64,000 bases of DNA from Periplaneta americana (Eukaryota; Arthropoda; Insecta; Blattodea; Blattidae), in the NCBI RefSeq assembly GCF_040183065.1, contig NW_027185519.1:62001-126000 (forward strand), written 5' to 3'. Position 1 is the stretch's first letter; each line of letters starts with the position of its first letter. The notes below the pieces were generated by a model. It was given only the letters and a program-made list of their open reading frames with translations, ran no database searches and had not been told where the DNA came from. Shown one piece after another: positions 55,562 through 64,000 of the stretch. The position numbers and the translations under genes are program-made.

Positions 55562-57919
55562 GACGACGAATGAATGGGGACGAAGAAAGAATGAATGATG
55601 TTTAAAATGGCAGGCAGGGTAAGCATCCCATGCCTCCATTGGTTCCTCGACAAGCAATTCGCTAACTTTAGATCGAGGTACCCAGCTATAAGCCGTTTGC
55701 CCTCTCATCTAACAGTAGTGTATTTCCCCTGTGAATGATTTTATGAACATGTATACGCTATCAGTTGAATTGTGAATGAAATGAATGAAGTGAAGTGAGC
55801 ACCATGCCTCGCAGATGTTAATGAGAGGTGGAGAGTCCAGTGCTCTGGTCAGTTCTGTCCTAGTCACGTTTTTGTAGTGGCGCTAGGGAAACTCGTAACC
55901 TGTTACCAACAAAGTGGTGGGCTACTCGTTTCCGTAGAAGCCGTCTGGCTGCCTGGTTGGCTGTGGCAAGTGTCGTGTGTCGTTTCGTAGGGTTTGTGTC
56001 AGTAGTGAGTAAAGAAATAGTGAATGTCACTATTTCGTCCTGTAGTCTGTTTAGTTGCCGGTCAATGTAGGATTCTATTTTCTGCATAGCAGAACGTAGA
56101 ACCCCCTCGACCAGCTGTTCCGTAGTTGTTTTTTCTGTCTGTGGATCGTCTGTAGTGTTTGTCTTGGTTGTCGTTGTCTTAGCTGCATCCGCATAAGACA
56201 ATTCGGGTTTGGGAAGTGTTGGGTTGAAAACGGACTGTGATGGTTTGGGTATAGGTTTCGGTATTGGTTTGTGGGTGTCTATGGGGACGTGCGTGGGATC
56301 GGTGGAGGTTATGAGATTAGTCCTTGGATATTTTGGACAGCGAGCTTGGCCCGTATAATGGGTGTCGCTGTTGCACGTGGCGCAATACCTAATCTGGGAT
56401 AGGCGGTTGTGGTTGCACAGGTCGGGATTTTTTCCGCACTTAAAACAAGTCTTGGGCTTGTCGCAGTTTGTCCTTGTATGGCCGTATTGTGCACAGTTAA
56501 GGCACGGTCGGTGGAAGATTGTCTCGTGTGATGGCTCTACTCTGTAGTACCGCCCTGCAAGTTTAATTCCTTCTAGTAATTTGTCTGCTGTGGTGATGTC
56601 ATTTGTGAAAATTCTAACTAAGTTGGTGGGTTTGTCTGTCTGTGCGGAGATAATTCTCTTAATGCGTGTGATGCCTGGATGTGTTACAGCCAGGATCTGC
56701 ATTAGTTCGTCCTCAGAGATCAGCGTGTCGACATTTTTCATGACGACACTGATCTCTTTATTTCGGGTCTGTTTCTGTCTTGATTCACTAGGCGTAATGT
56801 TGATTTCTGCGGACGGACCGAAGTTGTACAGGGGAATTGCCCTAGCGAACTTCTCCGCGTCGTCAATCGTGGCGAATGTGAGTGTAGTTGTCTTGGTAGT
56901 GTGTGCCCAGAACTGTCGTGGAGTTTGAATGTCGAGTCGGTACTGTTTCATTAGTCGCTCTATGTGTAGTGGGTTGTTGCCGTTTTTTGTGTGGTTCAGT
57001 ATTTTCAGTACTGTCCTTGTCTTGGTTCCTTGTGCGGTGTTAGGAGGAGTGGGAGAAGTGGGGCTTGCCGGAGTCGAACCGGATACTTTTGTGGGAATTG
57101 GTTTGCGCCTGTTGGACCGCTTCCCTTCTGAGGATTCGTGAGACGACGCCTCAGAGCTGGGAGGTGGTCCGTTGGGAGACTTCTCTGCTGTGGGTTTAGG
57201 GACAGGAGACCTCTCTGCTCTAGGTTTTGGAGCCGGCCCTTCTGAGGGCCCCTCTTGTGGAATGGAAGTAACCTCTGCCTCTTCCTCAGAAGAAGAAGAA
57301 GAAGAAGAAGATTCACTGTCCAATAGAGAGGGGGGTGGGGTGGAGGAGGGATGGGATGGGTGGCCTGGTAGTTCCCAAGGTCCGAGGAGAGTGGCGGTTG
57401 GTGGAGTTTGGTATCGGGCGTGCTTCCCGAATTGTCGTGGATGCATTAAAGTCATCTGCCGTAAGTTTTCTCGGGAGGAAAAAAACGTAGGCTCTCGTGG
57501 TTTTGTTTAAAGTCAAGGTCGTTGTGGGTTTCCGTGGAGTCACTGCGTCCAGTAGGTCGGGGTCAGCGTTTGTGATCACTACTGCTCTATTAGCAGTGAT
57601 CGGTGCCATGGTCTTTAGTGTATGTAAGTCGTCGATCGTCTTGGTTGGTGAAGCGCTGGACTTACCAAATGATGATGGTTGTGGTGGTGATGTGGCTTCC
57701 GGAGAGACAGGTTTTGCGGCGGCCGTCGGTTTCACCGTCTTCCGCCTCGTCTTCCGCTTCCCCGGTGGCTGGCCTCCGTCCGGCCGAGACTTGTCGACAC
57801 AAGGCGGCGGCCGGCTCCCGCTGTTCATCTTCGTTGGTTGTAAGCTGGCGACTTTTACCAGTGAGTGTCTTGCTAGATTCAGCTCCCTGATTGATCTCTG
57901 ATCTGATTGATTGATGATC
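55562..57919 (-). mobile_element. Family A LINE, longest copy (unit 4)
   Basis: 2.36 kb in H2A direction: a 91 bp 5' UTR, ORF1 and a 298 bp 3' UTR. It is flanked by GACGCCTCGCC (55551-55561) and CGCCTCGCC (57920-57928). There is no ORF2. The 5' end starts GATCATCAATCAATCAGATC, just upstream of an ATG that begins an ORF1-like protein, so this copy may be full-length. The 3' tail is TTCATTCGTCGTC. It resembles a HeT-A-like gag-only LINE that must borrow reverse transcriptase. Confidence 0.88.
55860..57828 (-). CDS. Family A ORF1 (Gag-like), two frames
   Basis: The N-terminal part runs from the ATG at 57828 (MNSGSRPPPCVDKSRPDGG) to about 57440. The rest is open in another frame from about 57455 to the stop at 55860. 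Alignment with family B ORF1 supports a join near 57430-57455: A reads DDFNAS before and RQFGKHARYQTPP after, where B reads HLSKFTQYIPPSILGPSDKTQYMIP. One single-base shift is therefore apparent. The zinc knuckles and RRM-like region match the unit 1 copy, with one extra serine in the (TCT)n run and CFKCGK changed upstream of the knuckle only by AAKIP/AEKIP in another frame. It is either a recent break or a site of programmed shifting; the first is simpler. Confidence 0.75.
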
Positions 57920-57928
57920 CGCCTCGCC
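57920..57928 (-). other. Target-site copy between families A and B
   Basis: CGCCTCGCC, the core of the H2A target, remains between the 5' end of A and the 3' end of B. It shows that both elements used the same site in succession. Confidence 0.85.
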
Positions 57929-58580
57929 CGGTGTCAGAGTTGATTGCTGGCAGAGCCAGCGGTCGTTTTAGGGTCTTACATTACAATGCCCTCTTCGACC
58001 GTGAGTGCTTGTGAGTGCAGTGTTAATAGAATGTTGGATATTTAGGGCTTTTATGAGATTGAGATTGAGACGTGGAAAGAAGACAGGTGGGTAGAAAGTA
58101 AGAAAGAAGATTTAAGAAGCAGATTTTAAGTTTTGATTTGTTGTTATTTGAGGAGTGACCATGAACTGTTTGTGATGTAAATTATTTACTGGGCTTGCGT
58201 GAATTTTGAATGTATTTATTTATTGTTTAGTTATTCAACGATAGCTATCATGCATCACTAAGCAGTGGTGAGGGCAGTCACAATTTGTTTATATTGTTGT
58301 TATCCTTGTGTTTGTGCGTTGGCATTTTGACTTCAGCTATCCAGCAGTCGGAGAGATGTTCGCTGGTACGTTATGTTGTGGGTGGGGTATTTGATTTCGA
58401 TTTCCTCTCGTTGTAGATGAAAGTGGATTATTAATTGTATGTGTCGGGTTCTGGTCTATGACATGTATGTGCATTCCTCAACGATGGCATTCTTTTGGGG
58501 TATTTATGGGAGACAGACCGCGAATGAGCCGACTCCGGGAGACGAGGGGTGTTGTAGAGAGGGAGAGAGAGGGGGAGAGT

Positions 58581-61373
58581 TTAATGGTTATTTTGTGGAT
58601 TGAAGTGATCTTGATAGGCTTGTAGGAGTTTTTCAATGGTTGTGTTCTTGTTGGTGTGTGGAGGATTGTCAAACATATGTTGTGTGTATGAGCGACGTAG
58701 TGCGAAGTGTGTGTATTTAGTGACTGTTCGGATTAGGTGTGTGGAGAGTGGTTTCGTTTTGGTGTGGATGTATACTGTGTCGTTTCTGGTATGTTTGGGT
58801 AGTCGAAATATCTGGCGCAATAATTTCCTTTCACGGGACTCAAATTTCTTTTGTGTTGAGGGTGAAGATTGCAATAGAAAGTAGGAGGAGTAGGTGCACT
58901 GGGATCGAACCAGTGCTTTATATAGGTGTAGTAATGTGTTGGCGTGGCAGCCTTGTCGTCTAATGCCGCTTAGGTAGCTTACTGCTTTAGTAGCTTTGTT
59001 GTATTTGTCCCATATTGTTTGCGCTATTGTAGTCCAAGAGAGTTTTGATGTGAGTGGAATGCCTAGATATGTTACTTTGTGTTGGAGTGGTATTAATGCT
59101 TGTCCGATTGTAATGTGTTGTCTGTTTGTGATTCGTGATTTTAAAGAGGGGCGGAAGACACAGGTTTGGGTTTTTTCGGTGTTGATGGTAATTCTCCAGG
59201 TGTTGGCCCACTCAGTGTACTGTCTCAGGGCGTTGTCTATTAGTACCCTGGCGGATCGTAAGCGGGGATGGGTGGCCCAGAAAGCAACATCGTCAGCAAA
59301 CTGTGCCAGGCCCACTTGATTGTTGTTGGGTTGAGGGATGTCGGATACATATATGTTATAGAGCAGGGGGGAAATCACGCTGCCCTGGGGAACTCCTGCT
59401 TCGATTTGGAAGGTGCGGGACAGATCTTGTCTGCCAAGACGGACCTGGCCAGATCGGTTATTCAGGAAGCTGGAGATCCAGCGTGTTATTTCGTGCGGAA
59501 ATTGCATGTTTGTTAATTTATATCGCAAGGCGTCCAGCCATACTGTGTCAAAGGCTCGTCTGGCGTCGAGCGCTACCAAGATTGAGTAATGTCGTTTAGA
59601 GTAGGCCTCCTCAATGGGGGTAAGTACCCGTATCAGCTGATCAGTCGGCTGGACTCCCGGTCTGAAGCCCGCCTGAGAATCGGGAATCATATTTCGGTCG
59701 CGCAGGTAAACCTGCAAGCGTGAGACGAGTACTTTCTCCATTAACTTGGCAATAGTCGGGGTGAGGCTTATGGGTCGGTAGTTGGCGGGGTCTGAGGCGT
59801 CTTTACCAGGTTTTGGAAATAGAAGTATGTGTGAATGTCTCCAGCGTGTCGGAGCGTGTCCAAGTTTCAAAGAGAGGGTGAAAAGACCAGCAAGAAAATT
59901 AAGGGCTGTCGGCGGGAGTTGTTTAAGTGTTTGGTATGTGATACCATCAGGTCCTGGTGCTGAGTTCTTGCATGTTTGGAGGGCAAGTGAGATGTCTAGT
60001 ATGGTGATGTCATCAATGATGGGGTCGTCGGTTGATCGTGGTGCTGGTGCTGGGAGTGGATTATAGAGGATATGATGGTTATTGATATGATCTGTGATGA
60101 AATGGTAATGATCTTGGTCGAAATCTGGATGTATAGGTGTTGTGTGCGTGTTGGATAGAAACTGTCGGAAGACTTCCAGTTTGCCTGGTGTGTCAATAAT
60201 CGTTTGTTGTCTGTTGCGTAATGGGTGGGAAGTATATTGGTACTTGCCCCTAATACGCTTTATGGTTTCCCAAAATCGCTTGGGAGCGTTTAGTCTGTCT
60301 TTGTCGACTTTCTGAATGAATTTGTCCCATCGTCGCGTCTCGTATCTCTGTATAGCGTCTTTGACATCTTCTTGCAGTGAGCGGTAGAGGCGTCTGTCTT
60401 CATCTTCATGGGTGCGCATGTAGAGTCTGTGTGCTGCTCTTTTTGTCTTTATGATTTTTAAGATGTCTGGAGGTAATGCACGGCGACGGTCAGTGGTATA
60501 TCGTTTTTGTGGTATTGAGTCTTGAATAGCTTCATTAAGCACCTGTACAAACAAAGTCTCTGCGGTGTCTAAGTCTTCGTGTTTCGTGATTGGAAAATGA
60601 GGGAGTGATTTAGATATGTAATCTTTGAATTTCTGCCAATCAGCGTTACGATAATCTCGCATGTATATAGCTTCGTTCACGGGTTGAGAGCGGTAAAAGG
60701 GGCAGGCAAGTTTTATTAGTATGGGTGCGTGATCTGAATTTAGAGGGGGGAGGACTAGAGTATTGATGAGTCGGTTATGTAATCTGGGAGAGATGAATAT
60801 TTTATCAGGAGTTGTAAATTGTTGAGTAGGAGTTGGTAGGCGTGTGGGGGCAGGGAGTGGAACTTGTACTAGGTTGAGACTGGGTAAGAGCGTCACTAGG
60901 TGGTTGCCTTTGGTGTTCCGATTGTTATCATGGAGGAAGGGGTGGTGGGCGTTGATATCTGTGGTGATTATGACATTTGGAAGGGTGTGAAGGTAACGCA
61001 GGAGTGTGGATGGGAGTGGATTGGCTGGCGGAGAGTAGAAAGAAGCCACATGCATGCGAGAATTACCTATGTGGATTTGAATTATTACACATTCTTGGTC
61101 GTCGAGGTGGAGGGGTAGGGGAATTTGAGTTGTTGTCAAGTTTTTGTTAGTCATAATCATAACTCCTCCTCCTATCGTAGGTCTGTCGCGTCGATATATA
61201 GTGAAGTCTCTCATAGTAAAGCGGTCTTTGTCTCGAAGGTGGGTTTCATTTAAACATATAATTTCAGGTTTTTGCTCTTGGATGAGGTGAGTGAGTTCCG
61301 TTCTGTTGTTATACAGGTGTCTAATATTGCAATGAATTATCGTGATGTCATGTCGAAGTAGGATGGACGCCAT
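58581..61373 (-). CDS. Family B ORF2 (endonuclease-reverse transcriptase)
   Basis: 930 aa. An APE-like endonuclease occupies about residues 1-230: IIHCNIRHLYNN near 12, CLNETHLRDKD near 40, TTDINAHHPFLHDNN near 137, and NSDHAPILIKL near 212. Reverse transcriptase motifs follow: FPKPGKDASDPANYRPISLT, SQAGFRPGVQPTDQLI, LVALDARRAFDTVWLD, GVPQGSVISPLLYNIYVSDIP and the catalytic FADDVAFW near residue 692. No RNase H is evident. The C-terminus has a basic region (RERKLLRQIFRLPKHTRND). The frame is unbroken and the catalytic motifs are present. This protein is the likely nick-and-copy enzyme for the H2A target and a candidate helper for family A. The start lies 10 nt after the ORF1 stop. Confidence 0.95.
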   Translation of the reverse strand: MASILLRHDITIIHCNIRHLYNNRTELTHLIQEQKPEIICLNETHLRDKDRFTMRDFTIYRRDRPTIGGGVMIMTNKNLTTTQIPLPLHLDDQECVIIQIHIGNSRMHVASFYSPPANPLPSTLLRYLHTLPNVIITTDINAHHPFLHDNNRNTKGNHLVTLLPSLNLVQVPLPAPTRLPTPTQQFTTPDKIFISPRLHNRLINTLVLPPLNSDHAPILIKLACPFYRSQPVNEAIYMRDYRNADWQKFKDYISKSLPHFPITKHEDLDTAETLFVQVLNEAIQDSIPQKRYTTDRRRALPPDILKIIKTKRAAHRLYMRTHEDEDRRLYRSLQEDVKDAIQRYETRRWDKFIQKVDKDRLNAPKRFWETIKRIRGKYQYTSHPLRNRQQTIIDTPGKLEVFRQFLSNTHTTPIHPDFDQDHYHFITDHINNHHILYNPLPAPAPRSTDDPIIDDITILDISLALQTCKNSAPGPDGITYQTLKQLPPTALNFLAGLFTLSLKLGHAPTRWRHSHILLFPKPGKDASDPANYRPISLTPTIAKLMEKVLVSRLQVYLRDRNMIPDSQAGFRPGVQPTDQLIRVLTPIEEAYSKRHYSILVALDARRAFDTVWLDALRYKLTNMQFPHEITRWISSFLNNRSGQVRLGRQDLSRTFQIEAGVPQGSVISPLLYNIYVSDIPQPNNNQVGLAQFADDVAFWATHPRLRSARVLIDNALRQYTEWANTWRITINTEKTQTCVFRPSLKSRITNRQHITIGQALIPLQHKVTYLGIPLTSKLSWTTIAQTIWDKYNKATKAVSYLSGIRRQGCHANTLLHLYKALVRSQCTYSSYFLLQSSPSTQKKFESRERKLLRQIFRLPKHTRNDTVYIHTKTKPLSTHLIRTVTKYTHFALRRSYTQHMFDNPPHTNKNTTIEKLLQAYQDHFNPQNNH

Positions 61374-61383
61374 TATAGTGGTA

Positions 61384-63471
61384 TTAGGTTGTTGGTGAGA
61401 GGCTGTTTGTGGTGTCTAGGTGCCGTGAATTTCCTGAGGGGCAGGGTAGGGATTGGTAATCCGCCAGGGCTCGTTCTATTGCGCCACCTATCATAGTTTG
61501 GACTTTCTGGACTATGGGCGTGATTATTACATCTATATTGTTTCCATAAGGTGCAACGCTGACTTTCCTATTTATGGTCTTTTTGGCTGTGGCATTTATA
61601 GTGGCTGTGGTATTTTCGAGTCGTGAGGGTGGGGTTGTGTTTATTGTTGTGGCTGTGATAAATTGTGTTAAATTATTAATGGCTTGATTGATTTTTTCGT
61701 CAATGTATTTTTCAATGCGGGTTATGTGGATGGCGATACGTTCATCTATAAAGTTGGCAATTTGTTGGGGGGTGGGGAGATCATTTCTGTCGGTTTTTTG
61801 TGGTGTTGCCAAGATCTGCGCAAATGTGTGGGGTTTGGGGCTGTTGGTGGTTTCGTTTGGTATGTTGGATATGTCGCTGTCGACGGAGTTGAGGGATGGG
61901 AAATTTATTGTGTTAAGAGACGGGGGCTGGTTTGGGGGTGTCATTTGGCTGGGTTTAAGTGGCGAATCAATATTTTGTTTCCTAATGAATGGTCTGTAGG
62001 TAGGTTCATCGGGGAGTTGGATTTCGCGTGGATATAGTGGACAGTGCATCTGTCCTGTATAATGTCCGTCTCTATTACAGGTGGCGCAATGATGTGGTCG
62101 ATCTTTATGTGCACAGGAAGTGCCAATGTTCCCACAGTGAAAACAAACTGCGGGGTTTGTGCAGTTTTTCTTCTCATGCAGATACTGATGACAGTTCCTG
62201 CATGGAATATGGCGTTTTCCTAGTTTGGGCGGTTCACAATGATATGTTCTGCCCCACAGTCGGAGGCCATCGCTGAGAAGTGTCGATATGGTGTTCGGGT
62301 TTTTTGTGAAAATGCGAACAAGGGGCGTTGGTCCGTAGCTATTTCTTATTCTTGTGATCCTAGTGTGTTCTAAGTTGATGTTTGTCATAGCAGCTGATAC
62401 TGTTTCTGTATCTATTTCCGGGGAGATTCCAGTAGCAACTAGATTGGTTTCTTTGGTGTAAAATTGAGCACTCTCCGTATTTCTGTTCTGTCTGTTAATT
62501 TTAATTGCATATTCTGCGTTGGGTCCGAAAGTGTTGGGTGGGTAGGAGGAGATGAATTTATCTAAGTGCTCTTGGTTTTCGAAAATAAGAGTTGTTGAAC
62601 TGAATTTTTGCGACCAGGTTTGTCGAGGTGGTGTGATTTGAATTTTTAGGCAATTTTGATATATGATGGTGGGGTTGTTTTTGTGTAGGTCTTGGTTATT
62701 GATACGCATAGCTACGCGTGAGTCAATTTGAGTTGCGGCAGGCGGTGGTTGCGTTTGTGATATTCGAATGTCTTTGCCAGGTGTGGTATTATTATTTGCA
62801 TTTGATGTGGAAGGTAGTGGCGTGATTTGATTGGGGGCAAAATTAGGATTCGTTTGGATTGGTGACACGGGGGATTGTAGGTCTTGGTGTACTGTGGTGC
62901 TTTGAGAGGGAAGTGGCAGAGACGATATCAGATTTTCTAGTCTGTATCGTAGTTCTCTGTTATTTGTTTTGAGTGGAGTTTTTGCGGTAGGGGCAGATAT
63001 TTCTTTGGTAGCTGCATTTGGTTTGTATTGTCTTTGAGCGGGTTGTGAGAGCCAAGGAGCTTGCAATTTCGCTTGCTCCGGAATCATGTACTGAGTTTTA
63101 TCACTAGGCCCAAGAATTGAGGGTGGAATGTACTGTGTAAATTTTGAGAGGTGAGCTCGGGTATGGAAATTTATAATAAGCAGGTGTTCATGGTGTTTGT
63201 ACCAGCGAACATGGACACGAATTTGGTTTAGAACTTTTTTGAGTTCTGAGGCACTATAATTATATATTATAAGGGTTGTGTTCGCCTCTGATTCTGTGAA
63301 AGCGTCAGGCGGTGACTGCTGGTGTATTAGACCGGGAAAAGGATTGTCAGAGGATGGAGTATTTACTGACAAATCCTCAGCGGAGTGAGAGCGGTTTTTT
63401 GAGGTGTTGTGACTGCCCTTACCTTTGTATGCTGGTTGTGTTGCTCTGCTTTCAGGGTTGTTGTTATTCAT
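61384..63471 (-). CDS. Family B ORF1 (Gag-like, zinc knuckles)
   Basis: 695 aa. A low-complexity N-terminus is followed by a TLIIYNYSASELKKVLNQIR region, a second related region (CLKIQITPPRQTWSQKFSSTT), then LVRIFTKNPNTISTLLSDGL. Zinc knuckles start at about residue 424: CRNCHQYLHEKKNC (CX2CX4HX4C), a variant CFHCGNIGTSCAH unit, and CATCNRDGHYTGQMHC (CX2CX4HX6C). Family A ORF1 shares the same order and many residues, for example FGPNAEYAIKI against FGPSAEINI, and HYTGQ-CP-YPR in both. The C-terminal region has a short amphipathic stretch (IDERIAIHITRIEKYIDEKINQAINNLTQF, at about 550-590, quoted in part as IEKYIDEKI). The frame is open. Confidence 0.92.
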   Translation of the reverse strand: MNNNNPESRATQPAYKGKGSHNTSKNRSHSAEDLSVNTPSSDNPFPGLIHQQSPPDAFTESEANTTLIIYNYSASELKKVLNQIRVHVRWYKHHEHLLIINFHTRAHLSKFTQYIPPSILGPSDKTQYMIPEQAKLQAPWLSQPAQRQYKPNAATKEISAPTAKTPLKTNNRELRYRLENLISSLPLPSQSTTVHQDLQSPVSPIQTNPNFAPNQITPLPSTSNANNNTTPGKDIRISQTQPPPAATQIDSRVAMRINNQDLHKNNPTIIYQNCLKIQITPPRQTWSQKFSSTTLIFENQEHLDKFISSYPPNTFGPNAEYAIKINRQNRNTESAQFYTKETNLVATGISPEIDTETVSAAMTNINLEHTRITRIRNSYGPTPLVRIFTKNPNTISTLLSDGLRLWGRTYHCEPPKLGKRHIPCRNCHQYLHEKKNCTNPAVCFHCGNIGTSCAHKDRPHHCATCNRDGHYTGQMHCPLYPREIQLPDEPTYRPFIRKQNIDSPLKPSQMTPPNQPPSLNTINFPSLNSVDSDISNIPNETTNSPKPHTFAQILATPQKTDRNDLPTPQQIANFIDERIAIHITRIEKYIDEKINQAINNLTQFITATTINTTPPSRLENTTATINATAKKTINRKVSVAPYGNNIDVIITPIVQKVQTMIGGAIERALADYQSLPCPSGNSRHLDTTNSLSPTT

Positions 63472-64000
63472 GGTGGCTCCTCCTTTTGATTTGTGTTGGA
63501 GTTATGATGCACTATTTGGTTGAAGATGTAATACGTAGCACTAAACACTGTAATTGACACTGCGGCATTTGAGGTATATATTGGAGAAAGAGATAGGAAT
63601 TAAACTAAGTCCAGAAATGAAAAGACAAAGGAAAATATTTGGAGTGTAAAGTTTCGTTGACACTATTTAGTTGGTTCACTCACTGCACGTTAGATTGTTT
63701 TGTACTATGAGCACACAGAGCACTGTTTAGTTTTCACTAGCAGAGTGAGTGAAACATGTCTGCAAGCATAGTAAATGTTTTGCACTCGAATACACTTGAC
63801 GTGATATAAGATTTAATACACGCCCAAATTGTCAGTCACTCGGTATGCTACACTGTGTTGGCTTCTCTCTAACTGGAACAATATTTGTAGAAAGGTGCGC
63901 TACAACTAGATGGAAATTTCCGCAGTAACGTCCTATCGTTAAGCGGAGAGAACTGTATATCTGGATCGATTAACTAGTGGTCCGTACACTAGCACCACAC
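63472..64000 (-). other. Family B 5' UTR, partial
   Basis: 529 bp upstream of the ORF1 start to the window end. No gene and no histone promoter boxes are seen yet, so the B/H2A-promoter junction is still beyond 64000. Confidence 0.6.

Larger units (their letters stand above)
57929..64000 (-). mobile_element. Family B LINE, long copy, runs off window (unit 4)
   Basis: At least 6.07 kb in H2A direction: 3' UTR (about 650 bp), ORF2, ORF1, and at least 0.53 kb of 5' UTR. Both ORFs are open. Jockey-like organisation. Its 5' edge and the far target copy are outside the window. No poly(A) and no AATAAA lie near the 3' end. Confidence 0.92.

Noticed and set aside
58880-58930. tRNA-like B box (GGTTCGATCCC on minus) in family B, and GGTTCGACTCC on minus near 57070 in family A
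   Set aside because: Both are inside conserved protein-coding sequence (QCTYSSYFLL; SGSTPASP). No A box or cloverleaf can be drawn.

Overview
The window is eukaryotic and almost certainly from an insect. It holds about four head-to-tail copies of a replication-dependent histone gene repeat. Each copy carries H3 (minus), H4 (plus), H2A (minus), H2B (plus) and one 5S rRNA gene. H4 begins MTGRGKG, H2A ends [10 protein letters not shown], and the 5S sequence is of the insect kind. No H1 gene is seen. The order within insects is unsure; a hemimetabolous insect is a guess from the old repeats. Without recent insertions the unit is about 12.85-12.9 kb, mostly AT-rich spacer. That spacer holds microsatellites and decayed elements shared by all copies: a Harbinger-like remnant, an RTE-like repeat, a piggyBac transposase remnant, and a fragment related to the 3' end of a LINE found in unit 3.

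Layout: unit 1 is 1-14768, unit 2 is 14769-29062, unit 3 is 29063-49443, and unit 4 runs from 49444 past the window end. The H3/H4 pair and the H2A/H2B pair are each divergent around a short shared promoter with CCAAT and TATA-like boxes. Every histone ORF is intact and followed by the canonical histone mRNA stem-loop. Histone proteins are identical between units.

The striking part is a set of recent non-LTR retrotransposons (LINEs) sitting in the histone promoters. Family A encodes only an ORF1 (Gag-like) protein; copies lie at the H2B start site of unit 1 and the H2A start sites of units 2 and 4. Family B encodes ORF1 plus ORF2 (endonuclease and reverse transcriptase). It is a 5'-truncated copy at the H2A site of unit 3 and a long copy beside A in unit 4. 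Family C is a complete two-ORF LINE at the H4 site of unit 3. All six insertions lie about 24-33 bp downstream of a TATA-like box, close to the predicted transcription start, in the same direction as the histone gene they enter. The four H2A-site insertions use the same 3' junction within 0-3 bases, and most carry 9-12 bp target-site duplications. This looks like a group of LINEs specialised on histone promoters, with a gag-only/gag-pol pair that recalls HeT-A and TART at Drosophila telomeres.

Consequences: H2A keeps its native promoter only in unit 1, H4 in units 1, 2 and 4, H2B in units 2 and 3, and H3 in all four. Coding regions stay intact and flanks stay nearly identical, so the insertions are young or homogenisation is strong.
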